Positions 1-7,774 of a stretch of 29,764 nt of DNA are shown piece by piece; position 1 is the first letter of the stretch, and each line of letters opens with the position of its first letter. Source of the DNA: Aurantibacter sp042094015. GTDB lineage: Bacteria; Bacteroidota; Bacteroidia; Flavobacteriales; Flavobacteriaceae. Position numbers and translations under genes: made by a program. The notes below the pieces were generated by a model, which was given only the letters and a program-made list of their open reading frames with translations, made no database searches and had not been told where the DNA came from. The stretch spans positions 1 through 29,764 of the forward strand of contig NZ_JBELDZ010000029.1 in assembly GCF_042094015.1 (NCBI RefSeq). Direction: 5' to 3'.

Positions 1-866
1 TGGTCTGCAAAGAAACCACTTTTTTCTGGATATTTCAAACTTAAAATTTTATAAGATTGAATTGCCTTTTTAAAGTTTTTTTGTTCTACATAAATTCGTG
101 CTAAAGTTTCTGTCATTAACTCTTCTGGATGAAGCATTTGTGCTTTAGCTAAATTTATATTTGGTTCTAAGTTTTTCTTAGGTTTTAATTTAGGGTTTTT
201 AGAAATGAAAGATTCAATTAATTGATTTTTCTTAGCTATAATTGGATTTGTGGTTTTTTTAGAAGTATCTCCTTCTGTTTTTACAAAAACTTCTTTTTTA
301 GTTGTTCTTTCTATAGGTTTTAATTGAGAAAGGCTTAACCATTCGCTAAAAGAATGTGTTTCGGATGTTTTAAAATCTAAAGGTTTTCCGATTTGAAGTG
401 TGTCTTCGGGAGATTTTTCTTCTACAATTATTTCTTCTTTTGTTTCAGCTAAAAGAGTTGTTTTTTCTTCAAATAGATCAGGATTAAGTGTTGATTTAGA
501 AGCATTTAACTGTTCTTGGAATTGTTCTTTGTCATGTTGTGTTTTTTCTGAAATGTCTTCAAAATCAACATCGATATAATATAACTGTTCTGAGTTGTGC
601 TTTATAAATTCTGAAATACTATTTTGATTAAATTCTTGTGTTGTAATAAAATCAAATAAAACACTTCTGTCTGATGTGTAAGCAGCTGTGGTTTTTAAAG
701 CATTATTATACTTAAAACTGTCTTGTTCTTTTAAACCTTTTAAGTATAAAGCTCTTGCAGATTGAAAGTATGGAAATTCATCAACTATTGTTTTTAATTC
801 TATAGTTGTAGATTCCAGAATATGTTCAGGTTGCTCTATAATTTTAGAAAATTCTAAATTTGTCAT
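1..866 (-). CDS. TPR-like protein, partial (3' end outside window)
   Basis: Translating the minus strand from ATG at 866 gives an uninterrupted frame of 288 codons to the window edge, so the C-terminus is missing. The start is MTNLEFSKIIEQPEHIL. The middle is rich in Glu, Lys, Ser and Thr and looks disordered. Near the cut end it reads MLHPEELMTETLARIYVEQK followed by a sequence ending SLKYPEKSGFFADQ, which is a tetratricopeptide-type helical pair. This resembles a TPR protein that, as I recall, lies between lptE and secG in many Flavobacteriaceae. There is no signal peptide, so it is probably cytoplasmic. Its start lies one base after the lptE stop, so the two are surely co-transcribed and probably translationally coupled. 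The function is unknown. The frame is certain; the family name is inferred from the tail only. Confidence 0.8.
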   Translation of the reverse strand, partial: MTNLEFSKIIEQPEHILESTTIELKTIVDEFPYFQSARALYLKGLKEQDSFKYNNALKTTAAYTSDRSVLFDFITTQEFNQNSISEFIKHNSEQLYYIDVDFEDISEKTQHDKEQFQEQLNASKSTLNPDLFEEKTTLLAETKEEIIVEEKSPEDTLQIGKPLDFKTSETHSFSEWLSLSQLKPIERTTKKEVFVKTEGDTSKKTTNPIIAKKNQLIESFISKNPKLKPKKNLEPNINLAKAQMLHPEELMTETLARIYVEQKNFKKAIQSYKILSLKYPEKSGFFAD

Positions 867-867
867 A

Positions 868-1371
868 TTACCAATTTGCAATAGATGCGTTAATAATATC
901 TTGTGTTAAACGTTCAAATATCTCTTCTAAAGCTGTGTCTTTTTGACTGCCAATTAATTGTTCTGATCCAGCATAGTCATAGAAAAAGGTGAAGCTTTTT
1001 TCAAAGTCGTTTTCTTCTTTTTTTTTGTTATAAAAACTAACCTTAACGCTAATGGTTAATCTATTTTGTGCCGCAGTACTATTTGCTCTTGCAGTGGTAG
1101 GAGAGATACGGTATTCTGTAATTTCACCTTCATAAATTAAATCTGCATTAGAATTAACTAAGTTTAAGTTGGTTTGATTAACTAATCTATCTTGTAAGGC
1201 AAGAGTAAAATCTCTGTCTAAACCTGGCTCTATAAGTAAGGCGTTATTTTGAAAATAATTAACTTGAAAAGATTCTGCATCTCCAACATCTATTCCTGTA
1301 AAAGAGTAAATGCCACAACTTGTAAATATTGTGCATATTACTATTAGTAAAAGGTATGTGAGTTTTTTCAT
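868..1371 (-). CDS. lptE: LptE-like outer-membrane lipoprotein (LPS assembly)
   Basis: 167 aa. A basic start and hydrophobic stretch (residues 1-18) end in a lipobox FTSC with the lipidated Cys at 19, so this is an exported lipoprotein. The mature part opens GIYSFTGIDVGDAESFQV and contains an LTISVKVSFYNKK strand, the layout of LptE-family proteins, which plug the LptD barrel and help place LPS in the outer leaflet. Bacteroidota LptE diverges strongly from the E. coli form, so the call rests on the lipobox, size, this opening segment and the gene context. It lies 75 bases after the sigma-54 activator and 1 base before the TPR-like gene. I see no convincing promoter in the 75-base gap, so transcription probably comes from before miaB. 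Confidence 0.82.
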   Translation of the reverse strand: MKKLTYLLLIVICTIFTSCGIYSFTGIDVGDAESFQVNYFQNNALLIEPGLDRDFTLALQDRLVNQTNLNLVNSNADLIYEGEITEYRISPTTARANSTAAQNRLTISVKVSFYNKKKEENDFEKSFTFFYDYAGSEQLIGSQKDTALEEIFERLTQDIINASIANW

Positions 1372-1446
1372 TTGTTTTAAAACTAACTTATATTATTGAT
1401 GCTAAATTACAATTTCTTTGTTCTGTTTTTTAAAATTTTAACGAAA

Positions 1447-2712
1447 CTATAAATCGAACTGCTTTATTTTACGATATAAAGTACGTTCGCTAATCCCTAA
1501 TTCTTCGGCAGCTAATTTGCGTTTTCCGCTATGGCGTTCTAAAGATTTTTTAATTAATTCTAATTCTTTGTCATGTAAAGATAAGGTTTCTTCTTCCTGA
1601 ATTTCTTCAGCAAAATGATATTTATCTGGGCTAATTATTTCAGTAGATGCATTTTCTGGAATAGATAATACCTCTAATTTATTTGCTTCTTGTCCTTTAA
1701 TATCAAAATCATTAGACTCATTTTCTGAACCATAAATTTTTTCAATTAAACCTTCGTTATCTTTTTGTATGTCTTTGGAACCGCCATTTTTCATTAGTTC
1801 CATTGTAAGCTTCTTTAAGTCATTTAAATCAGCTTTCATATCAAATAAGACTTTGTAAAGTATTTCTCGTTCGCTACTAAAATCACTTTCAGATTTCGTC
1901 TTGTTAATAACAGCAGGTAAGTTAGATCCTCCAGTTGGTAGATACTCATTAAGGGTTAAAGCAGATACATTGCGCTCTTTTTCTAAAACAGAAACTTGTT
2001 CTGCGACATTTCTTAACTGTCGGATATTTCCATTAAATCTATAATTTTGAAGCATACTAACTGCATCATCACTTAATTTAACCGTTGGCATCTTGTACTT
2101 AAGCGCAAAATCGCTAGCAAATTTTCTAAATAAGATATGAATGTCTTCTTTACGTTCTCTAAGTGGTGGTAAGTTTATTTCTATAGTACTTAATCTATAA
2201 TATAAATCTTCACGAAAACGTTCTTTTTTAATAGCTTCAAACATATTAACATTTGTAGCCGCAACAATACGAACGTTTGTTTTTTGTACTTTAGAAGAAC
2301 CAACTTTAATAAACTCGCCATTTTCTAAAACACGTAATAAGCGTACTTGAGTTGTAAGTGGTAATTCTCCAACTTCATCTAAAAAAATAGTTCCGCCATC
2401 GGCAACTTCAAAATAACCTTGTCTTGTGTTTGTAGCGCCTGTAAAAGCACCTTTTTCGTGACCAAAAAGTTCACTATCTATGGTTCCTTCTGGAATAGCT
2501 CCGCAGTTTACAGCAATATATTTATTGTGTTTTCTATGAGATAAAGAATGGATAATTTTAGGAACACTTTCTTTTCCAACACCACTTTCTCCTGTGACTA
2601 ATACAGAAATATCTGTAGGAGCGACCTGTATAGCTTTTTCTAAAGCACGATTTAAACCAATGCTATTTCCTATAATTCCAAAACGTTGTTTAGTGGTTTG
2701 AATAGATTCCAT
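1447..2712 (-). CDS. Sigma-54-dependent transcriptional activator (AAA+ and Fis-type HTH, no receiver)
   Basis: 421 aa. The AAA+ domain starts almost at once: Walker A GESGVGKE at 41-48, the sigma-54 contacting loop GAFTGA at 88-93, and Walker B GGTIFLDE at 106-113. An arginine-finger region (FREDLYYRLS) follows. After a long acidic linker (about 265-375), the C-terminus carries a Fis-type helix-turn-helix (RKLAAEELGISERTLYRKIK). There is no N-terminal receiver, GAF or PAS domain, so ATPase control must come from a partner, from the linker or from expression level. The family opens RNA polymerase-sigma-54 promoters by ATP hydrolysis. It starts only 5 bases after the miaB stop, so it sits in the miaB transcript. 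Target genes cannot be seen from the sequence. Confidence 0.9.
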   Translation of the reverse strand: MESIQTTKQRFGIIGNSIGLNRALEKAIQVAPTDISVLVTGESGVGKESVPKIIHSLSHRKHNKYIAVNCGAIPEGTIDSELFGHEKGAFTGATNTRQGYFEVADGGTIFLDEVGELPLTTQVRLLRVLENGEFIKVGSSKVQKTNVRIVAATNVNMFEAIKKERFREDLYYRLSTIEINLPPLRERKEDIHILFRKFASDFALKYKMPTVKLSDDAVSMLQNYRFNGNIRQLRNVAEQVSVLEKERNVSALTLNEYLPTGGSNLPAVINKTKSESDFSSEREILYKVLFDMKADLNDLKKLTMELMKNGGSKDIQKDNEGLIEKIYGSENESNDFDIKGQEANKLEVLSIPENASTEIISPDKYHFAEEIQEEETLSLHDKELELIKKSLERHSGKRKLAAEELGISERTLYRKIKQFDL

Positions 2713-2717
2713 AGTTG

Positions 2718-4193
2718 TTAATTGTTTTTAGAAAAGCCAACAGCTTCACCAATTAAGGTTGCTTTTGTGCAATCTGTTATTTTTACGTTTACAAAATCTC
2801 CTACGTTGTAATTTCCTTTTGGAAAAACCGCTACTACATTATATTGGCTTCTTCCAGACCATTGGTTATTAGATTTTTTAGATTCTCGTTCTACCAAGAC
2901 TTCAATGGTTTTTCCTACATATTGTTTGGTGCGGAATTCACTATGTTCTAACTGTAAAGCAATTATTTCGCTTAATCGTCTACTTTTTGTAGCTTCAGGA
3001 ATATCGTCTTCAAATTTACGCTCGGCTAAAGTTCCAGGTCTTTCAGAATAAGAATACATATAGCCAAAGTTATATTTTACATATTCCATTAGGCTTAAAG
3101 TGTCTTTGTGATCTTCTTCTGTTTCAGTTGGGAAACCAGCAATCATATCTTGACTTATTACACAATCTGGAATGATTTTTTTTATGTTATCTATTAGGGT
3201 GAAATATTCTTCTCTTGTGTGTAAACGATTCATCGCTTTTAAAACGCGATTGCTTCCACTTTGAACTGGTAAATGTATATGGTTACAAATATTATCGTAT
3301 TTCGCCATTGTGTTAATTACATCTAAATGCATATCCTGCGGATTAGAAGTAGAAAAACGAATGCGCATTTTTGGAAAGGTTTCAGCACATAAACTTAAAA
3401 GTTTAGAAAAGTCGGTTGCAGTAGCTTTTTGCAGATCGCTTGCTTTTGCAAAATCTTTTTTAAGTCCGCCACCATACCAAAGAAAACTATCTACGTTTTG
3501 TCCTAAAAGTGTGATTTCTTTATAACCTTTTGAGGCTAAATCATTAATTTCTTCAATAATACTTTGTGGATCTCTACTACGTTCTCTTCCTCTAGTGAAA
3601 GGTACTACACAAAAAGTACACATGTTATCGCAACCACGAGTAATACTTACTAGAGCAGAAACGCCATTACTCTGTAAACGTACTGGTGAAATATCGCCAT
3701 AAGTTTCATCTTTAGATAAAATTACATTTATAGCATCTCTACCTTCATTAACTTCGGCTAAAAGGTTTGGTAAGTCCTTATAAGCATCTGGTCCAACTAC
3801 TAAATCTACTATCTTTTCTTCATCAAGAAATTTCTCTTTTAAGCGTTCTGCCATACAACCTAAAACGCCAACTTTCATTTTTGGGTTAGTTCGCTTTACA
3901 GCATTGTATTTTTGTAAACGTTTTCTAACGGTTTGTTCTGCTTTGTCTCTAATAGAGCAAGTGTTTACTAGAACTAGATCTGCATCTTCAAGTTTATTTG
4001 TTGTGTTGTAGCCATCTTTATCTAAAATAGAAGCTACAATTTCGCTGTCGCTAAAGTTCATAGCACAACCATAACTTTCTATAAAAAGTTTTTTTGTGTT
4101 TTCTTTTTTAGCATCAAGAATTAAAGCATCGCCTTGTTTACTTTCGTCTATTGTCTTTTCCATATTAGGTTGTAACTGCTTTATTGATTTCAA
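2718..4193 (-). CDS. miaB: tRNA-2-methylthio-N6-dimethylallyladenosine synthase MiaB
   Basis: 491 aa radical-SAM methylthiotransferase that adds the 2-methylthio group to i6A37 of tRNAs reading UNN codons. The N-terminal UPF0004 domain supplies three ligands of one [4Fe-4S] cluster: C43 (YGCAMN), C79 (NTCS) and C113 (LGCMAE). The radical-SAM cluster is C188-x3-C192-x2-C195 (RGCDNMCTFC). A TRAM RNA-binding domain fills roughly the last 65 residues. All six cysteines are present, so the enzyme should be active. About 35 residues precede the conserved KKLFIESYGCAMN, longer than in E. coli MiaB; a second Met at residue 11 is an alternative start. A matching promoter lies upstream (4202-4235), making this the first gene of the miaB, sigma-54 activator, lptE transcript. 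Confidence 0.95.
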   Translation of the reverse strand: MKSIKQLQPNMEKTIDESKQGDALILDAKKENTKKLFIESYGCAMNFSDSEIVASILDKDGYNTTNKLEDADLVLVNTCSIRDKAEQTVRKRLQKYNAVKRTNPKMKVGVLGCMAERLKEKFLDEEKIVDLVVGPDAYKDLPNLLAEVNEGRDAINVILSKDETYGDISPVRLQSNGVSALVSITRGCDNMCTFCVVPFTRGRERSRDPQSIIEEINDLASKGYKEITLLGQNVDSFLWYGGGLKKDFAKASDLQKATATDFSKLLSLCAETFPKMRIRFSTSNPQDMHLDVINTMAKYDNICNHIHLPVQSGSNRVLKAMNRLHTREEYFTLIDNIKKIIPDCVISQDMIAGFPTETEEDHKDTLSLMEYVKYNFGYMYSYSERPGTLAERKFEDDIPEATKSRRLSEIIALQLEHSEFRTKQYVGKTIEVLVERESKKSNNQWSGRSQYNVVAVFPKGNYNVGDFVNVKITDCTKATLIGEAVGFSKNN

Positions 4194-4201
4194 GAAGTAT
4201 G

Positions 4202-4235
4202 CAAAGATAGTATTTATTTGTTTGTTGTGACAAAG
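4202..4235 (-). promoter_or_regulatory. Bacteroidota-type promoter for miaB
   Basis: On the minus strand a -33 TTTG (4234-4231) and an exact -7 TATCTTTG (4209-4202) are separated by 21 bases. This fits the flavobacterial pattern TTG-N(17-23)-TAnnTTTG. It lies just upstream of the miaB start at 4193, implying a very short leader of a few bases. Confidence 0.5.
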
Positions 4236-4265
4236 TGGCAGTTATAAAAGTTTTGAAAAATAAGT

Positions 4266-4273
4266 TACATTTG
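4266..4273 (+). promoter_or_regulatory. -7 element (TACATTTG) for the membrane protein gene
   Basis: An exact TAnnTTTG lies 26 bases before the ATG at 4300. No TTG is found at the expected -33 spacing, so the promoter is only half supported. Confidence 0.35.
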
Positions 4274-4299
4274 TGTAACTAACCTTAATTATTATAAAT

Positions 4300-5070
4300 A
4301 TGATGTTGTTTAATAAATTGCAAGAAAAAATTAATTTGAATCCAGCTATAGATTTTGGAGATGTTTTTAATAAATCTATAGAGTTGTTTAAGAAAAGTTG
4401 GACTCACGGGTTGGTTCTTCAGTTAATTTCAATGGTAATAGTGTTGCCAATTATTATTATCATGTATGTACCAATAATTATGGCTGCTATTGAGTCTGAA
4501 AATGGGCAACTGGACCCAGAAGTTATGAGTGGAATGTTTGCAGGTTTTACTGTAGTTTCTTTCCTTTTGTTTTTTGTCGGCATTTTGGTTATCAGTGTTG
4601 TGGCGCAAGCACTTCAAGCTGGTTTTTTTAGAATTTTAAAACGATTAGATTATAACGAACCTGTAAAAACTTCAGATTTGTTCTATTTTTTAAAAGGGCA
4701 ATATTTAGGACATATTATATCTATAATGTTAGCTTCATTAGTAATTAGTATTATAGCTTTATTGCTTTGTGTTTTACCTCTTTATTATGCAGTTGTACCA
4801 ATGTCGTTCTTTACATTGTTTTTTGCATTTAATCCAGAGTTGTCAGTAAGTGAGATTGTTAAACTGAGTTTTAGTATTGGAACAAAAAAATGGTTAATAA
4901 CGTTTGGTTTAGTTATAGTGGCATCATTATTATCATCTTTTGTAGGTTTTTTAATGTGTGGTATTGGGATCCTGATAACAGCTCAATTTACGTATCATCC
5001 AATTTATTTTATTTACAAAGAAGTTATTGGTTTTGAAGATAATGAGCCTCTTGATGAAATTGGTAAATAA
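4300..5070 (+). CDS. Uncharacterised multi-pass inner-membrane protein
   Basis: 256 aa with about five to six hydrophobic segments: roughly 37-63, 82-110, 136-160, 160-178 and 198-232. A short amphipathic N-terminus (LNPAIDFGDVFNKSIELFKKSW) precedes the first, and the C-terminus is acidic. No catalytic motif is visible. From memory, relatives in Flavobacteriaceae are often labelled beta-carotene 15,15'-monooxygenase in databases; nothing here supports that chemistry, because the four histidines that bind iron in that enzyme family cannot be placed. The gene is a single transcription unit: it has its own -7 element and is closed by the terminator at 5084-5114. ATG at 4300 is followed directly by a second ATG at 4303, so the start is uncertain by one residue. 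The function is unknown. Confidence 0.8.
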   Translation: MMLFNKLQEKINLNPAIDFGDVFNKSIELFKKSWTHGLVLQLISMVIVLPIIIIMYVPIIMAAIESENGQLDPEVMSGMFAGFTVVSFLLFFVGILVISVVAQALQAGFFRILKRLDYNEPVKTSDLFYFLKGQYLGHIISIMLASLVISIIALLLCVLPLYYAVVPMSFFTLFFAFNPELSVSEIVKLSFSIGTKKWLITFGLVIVASLLSSFVGFLMCGIGILITAQFTYHPIYFIYKEVIGFEDNEPLDEIGK

Positions 5071-5083
5071 TAATTTATGTTAT

Positions 5084-5114
5084 AAAAAAAGCCTTGAAAT
5101 TCAAGGCTTTTTTT
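5084..5114. terminator. Bidirectional intrinsic terminator after the membrane protein gene
   Basis: The inverted repeat GCCTTGAA (5091-5098) and TTCAAGGC (5100-5107) is flanked by seven A on the left and seven T on the right, so it can end transcription on either strand. Confidence 0.85.
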
Positions 5115-5149
5115 ATGGGTTATAGATATGGTATGGAAATTAAAATTAG

Positions 5150-5178
5150 GTTGATATATTTTTTTTGATATACCTTTG
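5150..5178 (+). promoter_or_regulatory. Promoter for topA
   Basis: TTG at 5150-5152, an 18-base spacer and an exact -7 TACCTTTG at 5171-5178, 19 bases before the topA ATG. This is the best plus-strand match to the flavobacterial consensus that I found in the window. Confidence 0.6.
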
Positions 5179-5197
5179 CACTCATAAAAAGTGAAAA

Positions 5198-7726
5198 ATG
5201 GCGAAGAATTTAGTAATAGTTGAGTCACCTGCAAAAGCAAAAACAATCGAAAAATTTCTTGGAAAAGACTTTAAGGTTGAATCAAGTTTTGGGCATATTG
5301 CAGACTTACCATCAAAAGTTTTAGGTGTAGATGTTGAAGATACTTTTGATCCAACTTATGAGGTTTCTGCCGATAAAAAAGCTTTGGTTAAAAAATTAAA
5401 AGCTTTAGCTAAAAAAGCAGATTGGGTTTGGTTAGCAAGTGATGAGGATCGAGAAGGAGAAGCTATTGCATGGCATTTGTCTGAATCATTGGATTTGGAT
5501 AAAGAAAAGACAAAGCGAATTGTTTTCCATGAAATTACAAAGTCTGCTATTCAAAAAGCAGTAGAGAATCCAAGAGATATAGATTACGATTTGGTAGATG
5601 CGCAACAAGCAAGACGTGTTTTAGATAGAATTGTTGGTTATGAGCTTTCTCCTGTATTGTGGAGGAAAGTAAAAGGAGGATTGTCTGCAGGAAGAGTGCA
5701 ATCTGTTTCTGTCCGTTTAATAGTGGAACGTGAACGTGAGATTATTGGATTTAATCCTGAGGCATCATATAAAGTAGATGCAGAGTTTACTACAAATGGT
5801 AATTATAGTTTTAAAGCAAGATTGCCAAAAGCATTTAAAAGCAAAAAAGAAGCCTTAGCTTTTTTGAATAAAAATGTAGATGCAAAATTTAGCATTGGAG
5901 ATTTAACACAGAAGCCTGCTAAAAAATCGCCAGCAGCACCATTTACGACATCAACATTACAACAAGAAGCTTCAAGAAAATTGTATTTTTCAGTAAGTAA
6001 AACAATGACAATGGCCCAGCGTTTGTACGAAGTCGGTTTGATTACTTATATGAGAACGGATAGTGTAAATTTATCCGATGAAGCAAGAAAAGGAGCTGAA
6101 AAAGAAATTATTTCTGCTTACGGGAAAGAGTTCGCGCAAGAGCGTAATTATAAAGGAAAATCTAAAGGAGCACAAGAAGCTCACGAAGCAATTAGGCCAA
6201 CGGATTTTAAAACACATTCTGTAGATATAGATCGTGACCAAGCTAGATTATACGATTTAATCTGGAAACGTGCTATTGCATCTCAAATGAGCGATGCTAA
6301 GTTGGAACGTACCAATGTTAAAATTGAAGCAAACTCTCATAACGAAACCTTTACAGCAAATGGTGAGGTAATTAAATTTGAAGGATTCTTAAAAGTATAT
6401 CTTGAAGGAACGGATGATGAAGATGTAGAGCAAGAAGGAATGTTGCCAGCAATGAAAGTTGGAGAAACACTTCAGAATAAATATATTACAGCAACAGAAC
6501 GTTTTTCTAGAGCGCCATATAGGTATACGGAAGCTTCTTTGGTTAAAAAATTAGAAGAATTGGGTATTGGTAGACCATCTACATATGCACCAACAATTTC
6601 GACTATTCAGAATAGAAACTATGTAGAGAAAGGAACTATAGATGGAGCAGAACGTGAGTATACACAATTGGTTTTAGATGAAGCTTCTGTTAAAGATAAT
6701 TTATTGTCTGAAAAAGTAGGTTCTGATAAAGGTAAATTAGTACCAACAGATATTGGAATGATTGTAACTGACTTTTTAGTTAATCATTTTGAAAGTGTTT
6801 TAGATTATAATTTCACAGCTAAAGTTGAAGATCAGTTTGATGACATTGCTGAAGGAAAACAAGACTGGAAAAAGATGATGAAGTCTTTTTATGATAAGTT
6901 TCATCCAGTAGTTGAAGATGTTCGCGAAAATGCAGATCGTGAATCTGGAGAACGTATTTTAGGTAAAGACCCTAAGACAGGAAAGCAAGTAAGTGTTCGT
7001 TTAGGGAAATTTGGACCAATGGTTCAGAAAGGAACTGTTGATGATGAGGATAAGCCAACTTTTGCTAGTCTAGGAAAAGACCAACAATTAACAACTATAA
7101 CTTTTGAAGAAGCAATGGATTTATTTCAGTTGCCAAAAACTTTAGGAGAATATAAAGATGAAGTTGTTGAGGTTAACAATGGTCGTTTCGGTCCTTATAT
7201 TAAATACGGTAAAAAGTTTATTTCTTTAGCGCCAGGGCAAGAGCCATTAGATCTTGAAATGGATGATGCTATAGAGTTGATAAAAGAAAAAGAAATAGCA
7301 GATGCTCCAATTTATGACTATAAAGGTCATGGAGTAACTAAAGGGAAAGGACGTTTTGGACCATTTATTAAATGGAATGGACTATTTATAAATGTGAATA
7401 AAAAATACGATTGGGATACGTTGTCTAACTCGGATATTGAAGAATTAGTAGATGCTAAAATTCAAAAAGAGATAGATAAAGTTATCCATAATTGGGAAGA
7501 AGAAGGTATTCGTGTAGAGAAAGCACGTTGGGGTAGGCATAATATATTAAAAGGTAAAACCAAAATTGAATTACCAAAAACTGTTGATGCAGCAGCGTTA
7601 ACACTTGAAGAGGTTCAGGGTATTATTGAAAAAAATGCACCTAAAAAGAAAACAGCAGCAAAAAAGAAGCCTGCGGCTAAAAAGAAAGCAGTAGCCAAGA
7701 AAAAAACAGTAGCTAAAAAGAAATAA
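5198..7726 (+). CDS. topA: DNA topoisomerase I (type IA)
   Basis: 842 aa. The Toprim domain has the conserved Glu in VIVESPAKAKT (E9) and the acidic DEDREGE at 82-88. The catalytic tyrosine is Y284 in GLITYMRTDSV. The enzyme relaxes negative supercoils through a 5'-phosphotyrosyl intermediate. Instead of the Cys4 zinc ribbons of E. coli TopA, the C-terminal third carries repeats around RLGKFGPMV, NGRFGPYIKYG, KGRFGPFIKWN and RWGRHNIL (about residues 590-795). They are followed by a histone-H1-like tail of AAKKK/AVAKKK repeats (about 815-842) that should bind DNA non-specifically. The start at 5198 fits the promoter upstream. The arginase-like gene follows after 48 bases without a visible terminator and may share the transcript. 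Confidence 0.97.
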   Translation: MAKNLVIVESPAKAKTIEKFLGKDFKVESSFGHIADLPSKVLGVDVEDTFDPTYEVSADKKALVKKLKALAKKADWVWLASDEDREGEAIAWHLSESLDLDKEKTKRIVFHEITKSAIQKAVENPRDIDYDLVDAQQARRVLDRIVGYELSPVLWRKVKGGLSAGRVQSVSVRLIVEREREIIGFNPEASYKVDAEFTTNGNYSFKARLPKAFKSKKEALAFLNKNVDAKFSIGDLTQKPAKKSPAAPFTTSTLQQEASRKLYFSVSKTMTMAQRLYEVGLITYMRTDSVNLSDEARKGAEKEIISAYGKEFAQERNYKGKSKGAQEAHEAIRPTDFKTHSVDIDRDQARLYDLIWKRAIASQMSDAKLERTNVKIEANSHNETFTANGEVIKFEGFLKVYLEGTDDEDVEQEGMLPAMKVGETLQNKYITATERFSRAPYRYTEASLVKKLEELGIGRPSTYAPTISTIQNRNYVEKGTIDGAEREYTQLVLDEASVKDNLLSEKVGSDKGKLVPTDIGMIVTDFLVNHFESVLDYNFTAKVEDQFDDIAEGKQDWKKMMKSFYDKFHPVVEDVRENADRESGERILGKDPKTGKQVSVRLGKFGPMVQKGTVDDEDKPTFASLGKDQQLTTITFEEAMDLFQLPKTLGEYKDEVVEVNNGRFGPYIKYGKKFISLAPGQEPLDLEMDDAIELIKEKEIADAPIYDYKGHGVTKGKGRFGPFIKWNGLFINVNKKYDWDTLSNSDIEELVDAKIQKEIDKVIHNWEEEGIRVEKARWGRHNILKGKTKIELPKTVDAAALTLEEVQGIIEKNAPKKKTAAKKKPAAKKKAVAKKKTVAKKK

Positions 7727-7774
7727 TTGAAATTCTTTTATCTATTTTACTAATGTAAAGCAGTAACTAAGTTT

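Noticed and set aside
1372..1446. Promoter in the gap before lptE
   Set aside because: The best candidate TAATTTAG misses the consensus and has TTG directly next to it instead of about 20 bases away.
4251..4273. TTTTG (4251-4255) as the -33 partner of the -7 box before the membrane protein gene
   Set aside because: The spacing is 10 bases, much shorter than the 17-23 needed.
7620..7726. Lysine-codon repeat at the end of topA as a mobile or CRISPR-like repeat
   Set aside because: It is an in-frame AAKKK/AVAKKK tail of TopA, seen in other Bacteroidota topoisomerases, with no spacer structure.
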